A stretch of DNA of 55,316 nucleotides, from positions 1-55,316 of IMG/VR virus record IMGVR_UViG_3300025151_000045. The stretch is one strand, 5' to 3'. The translations under genes were made by a program, and so were the position numbers. Below are positions 1-11,200 of the stretch, piece by piece. The DNA is from a virus. How positions within the stretch are numbered: position 1 is the stretch's first letter; each line of letters starts with the position of its first letter. The notes beneath the pieces are model-generated. The model saw nothing but the letters and a program-made list of their open reading frames with translations. It was not told where the DNA came from and did not search any database.

Positions 1-2
1 AT

Positions 3-278
3 GATAGTGAAGGGAAGGTTATAGCCCTTCAGATAGTGAGTGGAAGGGAAGGTATTTCCCTTCGTCAAGCAGAGGCTCTGGTATACTTTAACATTGACTT
101 TAGTGCCACCAGTTACTGGCAGTCCAGGGATCGAATGACTACTAAGGATAGACTACGCAATGATGTGTATTGGGTTTTTAGTAGAGGGGGGATTGAGGAA
201 AAAATATATGAGGTTGTCATGAGTAAAAAGAATTATACATTAAGCCATTTTAAGAAGAATATGTTTGATGGGATCTAA
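3..278 (+). CDS. SNF2-type helicase, C-terminal fragment (5' end outside window)
   Basis: The reading frame is already open at base 3, so the gene begins before the window; the GTG at 36 is internal. The visible 91 residues carry superfamily 2 helicase signatures: a motif V-like stretch (SGREGISLRQAE) and a motif VI-like stretch (YWQSRDRMTTKDR). This is the C-terminal RecA-like lobe of SNF2/DEAD-type phage helicases, which use ATP to move on DNA in replication or recombination. The end overlaps the next gene, as in a translationally coupled cluster. The exact helicase subfamily cannot be set from this fragment. Confidence 0.8.
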   Translation, partial: DSEGKVIALQIVSGREGISLRQAEALVYFNIDFSATSYWQSRDRMTTKDRLRNDVYWVFSRGGIEEKIYEVVMSKKNYTLSHFKKNMFDGI

Positions 279-660
279 ACGCACATGTAAGGTTTGTAAT
301 AAAAAGTTTGATTTGGAATCTTTTCCAATTGCTAACACCAAGCCAGATGGTAGTAGATGGTATAGACACAAATGTAAAAAGTGTTACCATAAATCTCAAA
401 CACACAAGAGGATTAGAAATAGAAAGTGGTTGTATGAATATAAAAAATCTTTGTGTTGTGAGGTTTGTGGGTATTCTCAAAAAACTCATCCAGATACTTT
501 TGTAACACAAGCGTTAGAATTTCATCACCCTAAAAAGAATAAAAGATTTGCTGTAAGCGATGGATCTAACAGAGGTTTTGCAATTAAAACCATATTAAAA
601 GAAATAAAAAAATGTAAAGTCTTATGTAGTAGGTGTCACATTGAGGCGCATTATTCTTGA
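268..660 (+). CDS. HNH endonuclease-like zinc-finger protein
   Basis: A 130-residue protein beginning at ATG 268, inside the last codons of the helicase; an in-frame TTG lies one codon earlier. An N-terminal CKVCNKKF and a CKKC form a first zinc finger. The C-terminal half has CEVCG, then LEFHHPKKN, then CSRCHIEAH, which is the HNH order with structural CxxC pairs and the HH catalytic core. Such proteins nick or cut DNA and occur as homing or packaging-associated nucleases. Free-standing HNH genes in phages are often mobile, and the tight overlap with its neighbours does not show a recent insertion. Family call good; role inferred. Confidence 0.82.
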   Translation: MGSKRTCKVCNKKFDLESFPIANTKPDGSRWYRHKCKKCYHKSQTHKRIRNRKWLYEYKKSLCCEVCGYSQKTHPDTFVTQALEFHHPKKNKRFAVSDGSNRGFAIKTILKEIKKCKVLCSRCHIEAHYS

Positions 661-690
661 CTATTACTATTATTGTTAATATATTTGCTT

Positions 691-933
691 ATGACTGAAG
701 GTCAAATACAAAGTAAGAAAATCAAACAACTTGAAGCTGAAGGATACTACGTCTTAAAATTAATGAAGACGAATAAAAATGGTATTCCAGACCTCATCGC
801 ACTTAAACCTAATCGCCCAGCTTTATTCATTGAAGTTAAAACCCCAGTAGGAAAACTTAGTAGACTTCAAGAGTACAGGTTGACAGAACTTCAAAGGTTA
901 GGTTTTGATATAGAAATTTACAATGGAAAATGA
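691..933 (+). CDS. VRR-NUC domain nuclease
   Basis: An 80-residue protein from ATG 691; an upstream TTG at 673 is less likely. It is essentially one compact VRR-NUC domain: GIPDLIAL supplies the catalytic Asp and FIEVKTPVGKLS supplies the Glu-x-Lys of a PD-(D/E)XK-type active site, followed by the Q of SRLQ. Stand-alone phage VRR-NUC proteins are structure-specific nucleases thought to resolve branched replication intermediates. Its position next to a helicase and other nucleases fits DNA processing. Length is normal for the stand-alone form. Confidence 0.85.
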   Translation: MTEGQIQSKKIKQLEAEGYYVLKLMKTNKNGIPDLIALKPNRPALFIEVKTPVGKLSRLQEYRLTELQRLGFDIEIYNGK

Positions 934-1027
934 TAACGACTACCTTTTATTTTTTATAATATGGAGTGCTGCTTCAATGTGGGGTATTCTTTTAACATCT
1001 TATTTAATAAAAACAAGTACATTATGA
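923..1027 (+). CDS. Small single-span membrane protein (34 aa)
   Basis: A short ORF starting inside the end of the VRR-NUC gene and ending in an ATGA overlap with the next gene. The translation has an acidic start (MENDNDY) followed by about 20 hydrophobic residues (LLFFIIWSAASMWGILL) and a short basic tail, the pattern of a one-pass inner-membrane peptide. It fills exactly the gap between two genes, which supports it being real, but no family is recognised. It could instead be untranslated spacer. Confidence 0.45.
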   Translation: MENDNDYLLFFIIWSAASMWGILLTSYLIKTSTL

Positions 1028-1419
1028 ACAAAACACAATTATTAAGGGCTATTATCCTGGATCTATTACACCAGGATGTTATGAAGAAATCACAAAAGAG
1101 AGAGATGGTGGATGCTAGAAAGATATATGCCAATATACTTTTTTCTAAAGGGTTTGGTAAAACATTTATTGCTAGAAGCATTTTAAAAAACCATGCCACA
1201 ATATTACACTATTTAAATGACACAGAGGTTTTATTACTTATGGATGCTAGTTTTAAAGAAAAGTATGAGAACATCTCTAATGCTTTTGAAAGGAGATTAG
1301 CTGACAGCAGTATGAACCTAATGAACAGAACAGAGCTGGAGAATGAGCTGGAGAGATTAAGAGAGGAGAATCATGAACTTAAACTTATGTGTTTAAAAAA
1401 AATTAATAAATCAAAATGA
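1024..1419 (+). CDS. DnaA domain IV-like DNA-binding protein with C-terminal coiled coil
   Basis: A 131-residue protein; ATG 1024 is chosen because it forms a 4-base ATGA overlap with the preceding ORF. Residues about 20-60 resemble the helix-turn-helix of replication initiator DnaA domain IV: a basic KKSQKREMVDARKIY stretch, then FIARSILKNHATILHYL, where NHATILHY parallels the DnaA signature DHSTVIH. The DnaA ATPase domains are absent. The C-terminus (LENELERLREENHELKL) is a coiled coil likely to dimerise. Such short DnaA-C proteins may bind an origin or promoter; the target site is not known. It ends in an ATGA overlap with the next gene. Confidence 0.65.
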   Translation: MNKTQLLRAIILDLLHQDVMKKSQKREMVDARKIYANILFSKGFGKTFIARSILKNHATILHYLNDTEVLLLMDASFKEKYENISNAFERRLADSSMNLMNRTELENELERLREENHELKLMCLKKINKSK

Positions 1420-1604
1420 TACCAGATTATAGGGAACGCATTAAACTCAATCGTGTAAATCAAACAATGGATGATCTTCATGATCGAACCAATGACATTT
1501 ATGAGCATTGGGTGGAAGATGATTTTCCAGAAATGAAGGAAGCTATAAAAAAGCAAATTATAGAATTAAAAAAACTACTACATGGACTCCAAGAAGAAAC
1601 CTAG
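1416..1604 (+). CDS. Small hypothetical protein (62 aa)
   Basis: Starts in an ATGA overlap with the upstream gene and overlaps the next, so it is translated as part of the same run. The protein is charged and predicted helical, with a C-terminal KKQIIELKKLLHGLQEE stretch that could form a coiled coil. I do not recognise a family. Context suggests an early DNA-metabolism or regulatory role. Confidence 0.65.
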   Translation: MIPDYRERIKLNRVNQTMDDLHDRTNDIYEHWVEDDFPEMKEAIKKQIIELKKLLHGLQEET

Positions 1605-1806
1605 AAAACGAGGATTAAATTATTACAGACAAGTAAAGGACACAGTATATAAACATCCTAAGAAATCAACTAACGACTTTAGATACCAGAATTTACTGGG
1701 GGACCTGAAAGCCTTGTCTTTAAGACATGGTAACGACCAGGAGTTAGGTGGTGCAGTTAGAAGATTAATACTTAAAAACAATGAGAGGGAACAACACAGG
1801 TGCTAA
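1582..1806 (+). CDS. Small basic hypothetical protein (74 aa)
   Basis: Overlaps the genes on both sides (23 and 26 bases). The N-terminus is very basic (MDSKKKPRKRGLNYYR) and the rest is mixed helical with several Lys and Arg residues, compatible with nucleic-acid binding. No family recognised; the overlapping arrangement is the main support. Confidence 0.6.
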   Translation: MDSKKKPRKRGLNYYRQVKDTVYKHPKKSTNDFRYQNLLGDLKALSLRHGNDQELGGAVRRLILKNNEREQHRC

Positions 1807-2257
1807 GGCTAGACTTAAGATCGCACAACTAAAAGAAGACAGCTTTAGAAAACTTTTTAAAAACACACAACTTCCTACTAAGAAGCAAGACATGTTTGAA
1901 CATTGGGATGTTCAAGTAAACTTCAAGGTTGATGTAAAGGGTTTGAAGAAAGTTAAAATGAAAGACAAAAAGCCTGATGAAAACATCCACTGGATTGAAA
2001 TAAAAAACGTGTTAGGTAATAAAGGGTGGCTATATGGCGAGGCTGATTTTTTTGCCTTTGAAACTCATAAGTATTGGATAGTAGTCCCTAAGGTCCCTTT
2101 GCAGGATTGGGTCGCTAAGAACGTGTCTAAGGAGTTTTTCAGTCATCCAGAGATGTATAAACTCTACAGCAGAGCTGGGAGACAAGATATAATCACCTTA
2201 GTTTCCAGTCACGACCTATATTTTCTAAGCGAAGTGGTGTTAGAGAAGGAAGGTTAG
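1781..2257 (+). CDS. PD-(D/E)XK-like nuclease candidate
   Basis: A 158-residue protein that begins inside the previous gene and ends 4 bases past the tail of the convergent giant gene. A central block (VDVKGLKK, about 30 residues, then IHWIEIKNVLGNKGWLYG and EADFFAFE) has the Asp...Glu-x-Lys spacing of a restriction-endonuclease-like fold. It is followed by beta-strand-like segments (YWIVVPK). This suggests a small DNA nuclease. The fold assignment rests on motif shape only, so the activity is inferred. Confidence 0.6.
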   Translation: MRGNNTGAKARLKIAQLKEDSFRKLFKNTQLPTKKQDMFEHWDVQVNFKVDVKGLKKVKMKDKKPDENIHWIEIKNVLGNKGWLYGEADFFAFETHKYWIVVPKVPLQDWVAKNVSKEFFSHPEMYKLYSRAGRQDIITLVSSHDLYFLSEVVLEKEG

Positions 2258-5200
2258 TTATTTTTAAGCATCTCTGTAATTGCTTCGTTAACGTCTTCTT
2301 TCGCTTCGTTTTGTAATTTTTCTATTTCCTGAACTTCTGGAAGGTTTTCATGATATTCTTCTTGAGCTTTCTTTTCCTGATAAGCTTCAAAGTCTATCCA
2401 TCTTAATGGTTTAGCTGGATCTATTTGATCTTTTAGTGCACCTTTAGGGAAGCCTAGAATAGCTGGTATAGTTTCATCTAACTCTACGTCATCTTTAAAA
2501 AGATCAGACATTGCTAACAGTGGATCTATATTAACACTAGATAGATAAAGCATTTTTGTAGCCATTCTTCTATATGCACTCTCCACTTCTTTATCAGTTT
2601 TTGTTTTGTCACTCACGTCTTGGAGTCCAGCGTAAAACTCAAAAAACGTATCTACTATTGGGTTGTACTGCTTTGATGCTCTATTTCTAGCAGAGTATGG
2701 ATCCATATCGTTGAGGTACATTAAATTTACAGCTTCAAAAATGTCACCTAATATTATTAATGAAGATTGAAACATCTTTAACCCTGTAGCATAAGCAGTG
2801 AGATCTCTCACAAACTTCTCTTCATCTTCTTCATCTCCTGTGAGTCTTAAAAAGTTTCCAGCTGTGAAAAATAAAGCGTTAGCTAAGCTTACATTTAAAG
2901 CCATACTCCTTACAGTTCTCTTACTGAAGTCTTTATTGATAACCATGTTATAGCTTTCTTGCATAAACTTATTAAGCTGTAGTATAGATGTAGATGCAAA
3001 AGCTGTAAACAGTCTAAGAAATGGACTTTTCATTAATTGTATTGCACTTAAATCTTGTGCTCTCCTGGTTTGTTGGGTTTCATTATATTTATTAAAAGCT
3101 CTTAACGCTTTGTCCCTAGACATTCCATTTTCTATATTTCTTTTGTAGTTAATAAAATACCCCATTACACCTAACTGATCACCCACCTGTGTGGTCCACC
3201 CTGCAGCTTTTTCAAATTTCCTGGCAAACTTACCTTTATTTAATACACTTCTATTACGTTGTATACCAGTTGCTAATGAATACAAATCTCCATCTTCTAC
3301 TCTATCTCTAAACGTAGCTGAAACTTTTTTAGCTTCTTGAAAATTCTTTCTATAGTTTATAGCCATTCTAGCTGTGTCATAAGCAAAACCTAAAGCATCT
3401 TGAATTTCTTTTGCAATCACTCCCCCTGCACCTTTTGGCTTGAAGTTTGGATTATAATTATAATCTGCATAGGCAGTAATAAAAGATGTAGCCTGCTTTA
3501 ATATCTGAACAGCTTTAAATGCTAAAACACCAACAGTAAACCTAGATAAGTTTTTATCCAGAAGATCATTACTCATCAACTCCATGAGTGCTTCAGGGTT
3601 TATAGTTTGTGTCAATTGTTTTAAGATTCTGCTGTTTGAACCAGTAACAAGCATAGCCTTGCTAATACCATCAGATTTAAACACTGCACTTACATCTTTT
3701 AACCCTTCAGCATAGGCTTTAAATTTTTCCATTTCTGAAAAATGGTTGTCTAAGACGCTAAAAAAGTCTCTGCCTCTTGTTTGCACTTGACCTAAGTTAG
3801 CTGATCTATTTTTTAAAGCTGATGCGTATTGAGCATTAAAAGCTTTATGAAAATCTCCATCTTTAACAGCATCTACTAACTGTTGTTGTGTTTTTTGATC
3901 TGTTTTAACTTGTCTAGGAAAATAGTTTTTAGTCTTAGGAAGAGACACATAGTTAGTAGCTTCATAAACTTCATTAACTCCTTCGTAGTACTGATCACTT
4001 AAATACTCTACAGTCCTGTCTACAAACTCTTTTGTTTTTGAATCAAGTATCTCATCAAGCTGTTGTTGTAGATCGCTTCTAAATTTAAAAGATCCCCTGC
4101 CTCCCTCTAAAATCATTAAAGCTGTCTCTTCGTTTTTCATTAAAGCGTATAGGTTCATTAACTCTCCAATGTTAAAGTTTTTAACACCCTTCTCCATTTT
4201 TAAGTCTACATTCTTAGAAGCATTATCCATCACCCCCTGAATGCCTTTGTCAAAACCAAAGATACTATTAGCCAGAGCATCCATATAATCTTTCTGATTA
4301 AACTTTCCTCTTATATAGTCCTCACTCATGTCAGCTAACTTATCAATAACATTTTCGCTTAAAAATTTATTGTTTTTCGTTTCCATTAACCTAAGCAGAG
4401 TATTGGTGCTTGATGCAGGGTTTTTAGCTAGCTGATTAAAAAACTTTATATAAAACCTTTTATCTTTTATTTTTTTGAAAGACTTAAGCATTTCATTTAC
4501 AATTTTTCCTGCTGCCTTATCTTTACCTTTAGCACTTAAAATTCTTTCTCTTAAGGAAGCCCAGTTGTCTTTAATTTCATCTTCAGTTAAAAACTCTTTC
4601 TCCTGTATTTGAATAACATTTTTAGTAGATATCTTTTTAGTTTTTTCACTTACAGTTTCTTCGATAACAACTCTAAATGTCTTGCCATCAACCTCTACTG
4701 TGCTTTCAGAGTTACCATCCCACTTATCTAATACCTTAGTACCAAATGTTGTTTTTTCCTCATTACTAACAGGTCTAAAGGTAGTACGATCACTAGTGAT
4801 TATGTCATTGAAAGACTCAGACATTAAATTGTCAGTACCCTCTTTTATCTCTCTATTTCTTCTGGCTCTTTGATAGATCTGATTACCTAGTTGTTGTCTA
4901 GATGCATCCTCTACATTCTTAAAGTTTTGTAAAATACTTTTAATATCTTCTAATGACTTAGAGTTAATTTGAGAAAGTAAACTATAAATTCCTAATTTAT
5001 TCACTAAAGCCATTTCTTCTCTAGTTGCTTTGGAATCTTTAGTCTCGCTTTCCATCTTATCTACAGCTGCTTGCACCTCAGCTTTAACACCTGTCACTAA
5101 TCCATCAACAACATCAAACAATTCTGCTTGCAACCTGTTAATTGTCTTCTCATCATTCTTAGCAAAAGCTTTCAACTGTTTAGCAGCCTCTGCAAAAAAC

Positions 5201-8200
5201 CTAATTCCACTAGCATCTATTCTGCCTTTAGAAACTGTTCTCCCAGATTTACTTCTACCAACCTTAGCTAGATTGGTAAAGTTTTTAATAGTCTCAGCTA
5301 TCAACGCTTTCTTTTGCCTTACCTCAATGTCTTCTGCTAACTTTTCAATCTTAAGCATGCTGGCATCGAAGTTATCTAACTTAGCATCTCTGAGTATCCT
5401 TAAGGCTTTGTTGTATTCACTCTTAGTAACCTCTTTGATAGCTACCTGTTGACGAAGTAAGCTGGTAATTCTTTTCTTCATGGATTGAAGGTTGCTTTCA
5501 TTTACCTTCATGCTTCTTATTTGAGTCTTAAGAAGATCCATTCTTTCGCTTAGATTCTTACCCTCATCAATATCCATTAACTTATCTAGATCCACCTCTA
5601 GCTGTTTCTGAAGTTGTTTGTTTCCAGTCAACAGCTTATATACCTCATGATTCCTTAACAGCTTTCCAGCCATCTCTCTCATCTGGATCCTGGTAAGTGG
5701 CTTACCTTCTTTGTCTCTTTTCTTTTTAGTTTTTTTAAGGGTGTTTCTTATGTCACTAAGCATGGCTATTCCTTCACGCATACCTCCAATTACATTACCA
5801 AAAGATGCAGGGACATTGTAGTCCTGGAATAAACCAATCTGCCCACCTTCAAAATCTATTGTAGATTTTATTTCTTCTATAGTAAGCTTTGGATACATAG
5901 ATTTTACAACCTCTATTATTGAAGCGTCTGTAAAACCTTGCTTTCTACCTTCTCTTATTATCTCTATGGCTGATAAGCCACCCATTACTTCAAACCTAGC
6001 CCTGGAAGTTTTGCCAGCCTCAAATGCTGGATCAAAGGCAGCTGCTTCTTTTTCCATAGCAGTCTTGCCAGAAAACAAATCAGCAAGTGCAATGTTTTGA
6101 AAGTCATCAATACTTAAGTTGGCAATGTCCTCCATCTTAGTTTCTTTACTGGTAGTAAATTTTTCTTGTATGTATTTGTACATACCATTTAACCAAGATA
6201 AAAAATTAGATCTCACACTAGCTTTCGCAATGTTCTCTCCTTTGGTAGCTATACCTTCTACTAATGCTTCTTCTAAAACTAAATCTTCATTAGTTAAATT
6301 ACCATCAGCATCAAACTCACCATACTTTTTCTTTGCTTTCTCATAATAAGAGGTGTCTTTAATTAGTTCCAACCCTTTATTTAAAAGTGCTGTTCCTTTT
6401 TTCCCACTTGCCTTTGATCTTAAAAAGTCAATCCATATGTGACCAAACTCGTGTATAGGTGTTGCTAGGGTTGCTTTATCTGGATTAAGATATATCTGTC
6501 CATCTTTAGTAAGACCCAAAATGACTTTTCCTTTAACCTTACTCGTCAGCACTCCAGGCTCATTAATTTTTTTATTAAACTCTTGTTGACTATTAATAAC
6601 ATTTACTTGAGGAAAAGCATATCTCAATTTTGCTGTTATAATTTCAATTGGCGACATTTTACTGGCTTTAATTCTTGCACCAACAAATGCGTTGTCAATA
6701 AAAAACGAACCACCAACTTGATCCCTAACTTTTTCTTTACTTGGTAAAGATTTAGGTTTACCAGTGGCTTTTTCTATTTCAGGTTTAAATACTCTAGATG
6801 CTTTTGCAAAAAACTCTGGAAACACATTGATGCCATTAGTAGGGGTTTCAAGTACTCCCAAGAATTTACCCTTTGGTCCCCATCCATAATTTTGATGATC
6901 AGCTCTAACTACTTTAGGATTAATTACATCAATACCCATAAACCCCATGACGTCACCTTTTCTAGCTTGCATCATTGCAGGCTCTCCAATATCATCAAGT
7001 AATAATTTTTCACTAAACATACTTTTTTGATCAGGCTGGGAATCAATATCGTTTAACGTTTTTGCAATAAGTCTACCACCAACCTTCTGAGTTTTAGCTG
7101 GACTAAAAATCTTATGAAATAAATATTTTTTAGAATCTAAAGGTAAGTGACCAGCTTCAGCTGTAGCATCTTCTTTAGTTTTTTTCTTAGCTCGTTCTTG
7201 ACTGTCTTTAACAACTGCATCTAATAATTGATCTATGGTTTTAATTTCTGGGTTATTTTCTAAAAACTTTTTAAAGTCAGCTTTAGCTTTTTTTAAATCT
7301 TTCCCTGTTATTGGCTTGTCTAAATCTTTTACAAAAGTTTTAAATGCTTCAGTCCTAGCTTCTAAAGAATATTTTTTTATTGTTGGGTTAATCCATCTAA
7401 ATGTAGCTTCATTAGAATATATGGCACTATCTGCCATTCTCATTACAGTTAAAGGAACCATTCCTTTGTATTTAGGATTATCTGCCCACCAGTTATTAAA
7501 ATACTCTTTATTGTTTTGGTACACTTTTACAGCGTTATCAACCATTTTTTGAGCACCTTCAAAATCTACTCCTGCCCATGCTAGATTTTTATTAGGACCT
7601 AAAAGATTATACATTAGTCCACCTCGAACATCTATAGGATTACCTTGTGAATCTTTGAGAGACTTACCTGTAGCCAACACATCAGACATCGCCATAAGCG
7701 TTGGAGTATTGTCAAATTCTTCTAAAGTAACTATTACTTCATCTTCATTTAATCCCAGTTTTTTTAATGCCTTAGCTATTTCTTTTTTATTTACTTTAGA
7801 TACTTTAACAGCATTCACCTTAGTATCTGGCTGGCTCGTAGGCTCTGTGAATTGTATCTGAGCATCCAGCATTTTGTTCATTGCATCCTCAATCTTTTTA
7901 ATAGACACCTCGTCTTCTAACTCAACCTCTTCTGCAATTTCAAATCTAGCATCTCCTTTCTTAGAGGAGATGTTAAGACCTAGTGCTTGAGCCAATACTT
8001 CAGCCTCATCCTTCACTACTTTTTCAACCTCTTGATCTACTTTGGTTTCTTCTACAACTTCACTAACCTCAGTAGTGGGGGTTTCTGTTTTAGGTGACAT
8101 TAAGAATCTACTAGGACCAATCTTTTCTATTACTTCAAAACCTTTAGATTTAAGCATTTTTTCCATTACAGGGCTAACAACATCTACTTCTACTGTAGCT

Positions 8201-11200
8201 TCAGGATTCATATCTTGTATTTCAAAGGGTAAATCTTTTACTTGGTCTAACAACTTAGAACCAACTCCCTTGCCCTCTACAGACTTATCTACCACAACAT
8301 CAAAAGTATATTTACCTGTTGAATTATCATAAGAAGTGTATGCACCTCCTACAATTTTACCATCTTTATCTCTTGCTATAAATGCTATTTCTCTATCTGA
8401 AGTAATTCCTAAATCTCTTTCTTTAGCAATATTTCTAACTTTGTCTTCTGCTTCGTAATCTATCTCCCCATCTTCTGTTACAGCAGGTTCTAATGTAACC
8501 TCTTGATCTACTTCTTTTTTCGCTTGGTCAACTTGGACTTCTTCTTGATTTAATAAATTATAATATTCGTCTTTACTTAAATTCTTTATACTAATTCCCC
8601 CTCTATCAATTTCAGATACTTGATATCTAGCTGTACCATCATCATATAATTGAACAGTAAATTTATATTTTTTACCTCCTATTTCTATAATTTGCACTCT
8701 TTCTCTAACAGCTACTAAATCTGTTCCTCTCTGTCCTTTTTTTCCTTCAGCTTTTGCTTTTTCTACCGCTTCTTTTCCTATAATTTTTTCTATAACTTTA
8801 TCTGTTCCTTCTTCATATATTGTTAAAGTTGGTATATTATCTTTTGCTTCTTTAAATTCAGGAGTAATTCCATCTATTTCTAATTGTTTTTCTATTTTTA
8901 CTTGCGTCTGGTCAACTTGGATTTTTTCTTGACTCTCTTGGGTAGGCGTTTCTTGGGTGTCTCTTGTTCCCAACGTTTCGCCATCTGTGGATTGTTGCTG
9001 TACATCCACTTTCTCTGTGCTTGGCTTTTGAATGGCATCTATCTCTTGGTTTTTAGTTTTTAAAATGTCTTGAACCTCTTGGTTAGGGTTTCTTATAATA
9101 ATGTTGCTATTAATAAGATCCTTAGAACTCATCTTATTTAAGATCTTAACAAACTGTTTAGCGTTGTATTTTCTACCATTAACAGTATAGCTTTGTCCTA
9201 GCTGTGGAAGCTTAACCTGATTCTCTTTACTTCTTACTTTTCCTGAAGTTATAATCTCATTTATCTCTTTGTTGATTTCAGAGATCTGAGGTCCATAAAT
9301 TTCTTTGCTTTGCTGGTAAAAGTTTCTAGACTTTATCAATTCAGCTACCCTGCTTTTTAATTTTGCCTTTCTCCCTCTACCTCTTACTTTCTGAATTACT
9401 GATTCTACAGTAGTTTTTTGAGATACTGTTTCTTGATCTGTTGGAGCCACATCTTCTGTTACAGCCTCAGTAGTAGTTTCAGTAGTGCTTTCTAATACAG
9501 GTAGTTTTATTTTTATTTTAACTTTACCTGGACCTCCTTTAATGGTAGATGTTTCAATTCCTGGGTATATCTCTTGAAGTTCATTAACAATATTATCAGC
9601 CTCAGCTTTACTAACTACAACATCTTTGTAGTCTGTAGACTTTCCAGTTATACCTTCTTTTGTGGCTTGATTTAATGTTACCTCTTTAGTAATTACATTT
9701 CCATTTTCATCAACACTTTCTTTATACCCTTTCTCTTTAGATTTATTCCAAACCCTTAATCCATCTTTAGAAACACTTTTAGTCTCCATCCATTGATGAC
9801 CTTCAGGTAATTGAGTTTGAGCATTGGCTATCATTTTTCCAAACCCTTTGCCATCTACTACCTGCATTTTAGATGTAAACTTATTAGTTGGCTTACCATT
9901 TTCATAAACTCTGTAATAACCTACAAAATTTTGATTAGTGCCTGTGCTACTAATAATTATATCTACTTGACCATTTTCATTTGAATAAACGCCTGTAGAA
10001 ACTTCACCATCAGTAGTCACATCAGAAATCTTAGGAGCACCAGGAATTCCTGGAGCTTCTTGAGTTTCATCAAATAATTTTTTATCTCTATTCTTTACTC
10101 TTTGAGCAGCCTCTTCAGTAGTAGTTTCTTGATCTGCTCTAAGTTTTTTGTTAGTAAACGCCCCCTTAAATCTTGGAGCCACATCTTCTACTGCTTCTTC
10201 AGTAGCAACTTCAGACGCAACCTCTTCTTCTGCTATTGCTAAGTCAGGGTTGCCATTTTTAATATATTCCTGAGCTGTCTTCTTAGCTGCCAGGTTGTCT
10301 GTAATCTGTTGATATGTCACATCATCAATCTGCCCAGTCTCCCTCATGTTGTTGGTCCAAGCTAAAATTTTCTTAGGGCTTGCAGTTTCTTTCATGATGT
10401 TTTTTACATCTGTCAGCGACTCAGCAAATTGAATTTTTTGAGCACGACTATTAACGTCATACATGTTTTTAGCTATATTGGCATACTGAACAGGAGCACC
10501 TAATGATCCTAACATCTCATCTCCTACTTCATTCCAAGCAAACTTATCCTGATCTCCAATAAAAGCCATTCTTGATGCCTGAGCAGCTACCTCTCCTAAT
10601 CCTTCACCTAAAGTTACTGTTGAAAACTCAGCACCTACCATCGCACTTTTTGCTACAGCAGATTGAGTAAACGCCCTTCTCCCAGCACCAAAGATTTTAC
10701 CACCCATTTTTACAGTCAACATGTTAACCAAAGCAATAGGCACACCTCTAGCTAACCCTCTGTTTCTAGCGTCTTTCCAAACCTCATCATCTTCCATTGC
10801 AGTCTTCCAGTCTTGTGGTAATGTAGGGTTGTAACCCTTCTCAGCAGCCACATCTAATATAGCATTGGTGTATTCTACTAGTCCACTAGCTATAGCAAAA
10901 GTTTCACCTGCACCTTCAATAGCACCTAGTCCTGCACCAATAGCAAGCCCTGGAATACCACCTTCACCACCAACAGCAGCAGTGGCAGCAGCCCCACCAA
11001 TAGCACCCTGCCTACCTCTTTGAACTATTCTAGCACCCATTATAGGGACAGCTATTTTTAATCCATAAGGTAGCATTTGGCTCATAGAGTTAGCAAATAA
11101 TGCACCTGCTACCTCAAAAGGATCTCTAAAAACAGTTGCCCAATACTCACTTCCAGAATCAAAAAAACCTTTTCTAGTGTATCTATTGTGACGTTTTAAA

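Noticed and set aside
36-278. Complete 80-aa protein starting at GTG 36
   Set aside because: The frame is open to the window edge and the sequence is the C-terminal part of a helicase, so this is a fragment.
5030-5452. 141-codon + strand frame inside the giant gene
   Set aside because: Ser/Leu-rich shadow of the Lys/Glu-rich coding strand; the - strand frame continues without a break for 11 kb.
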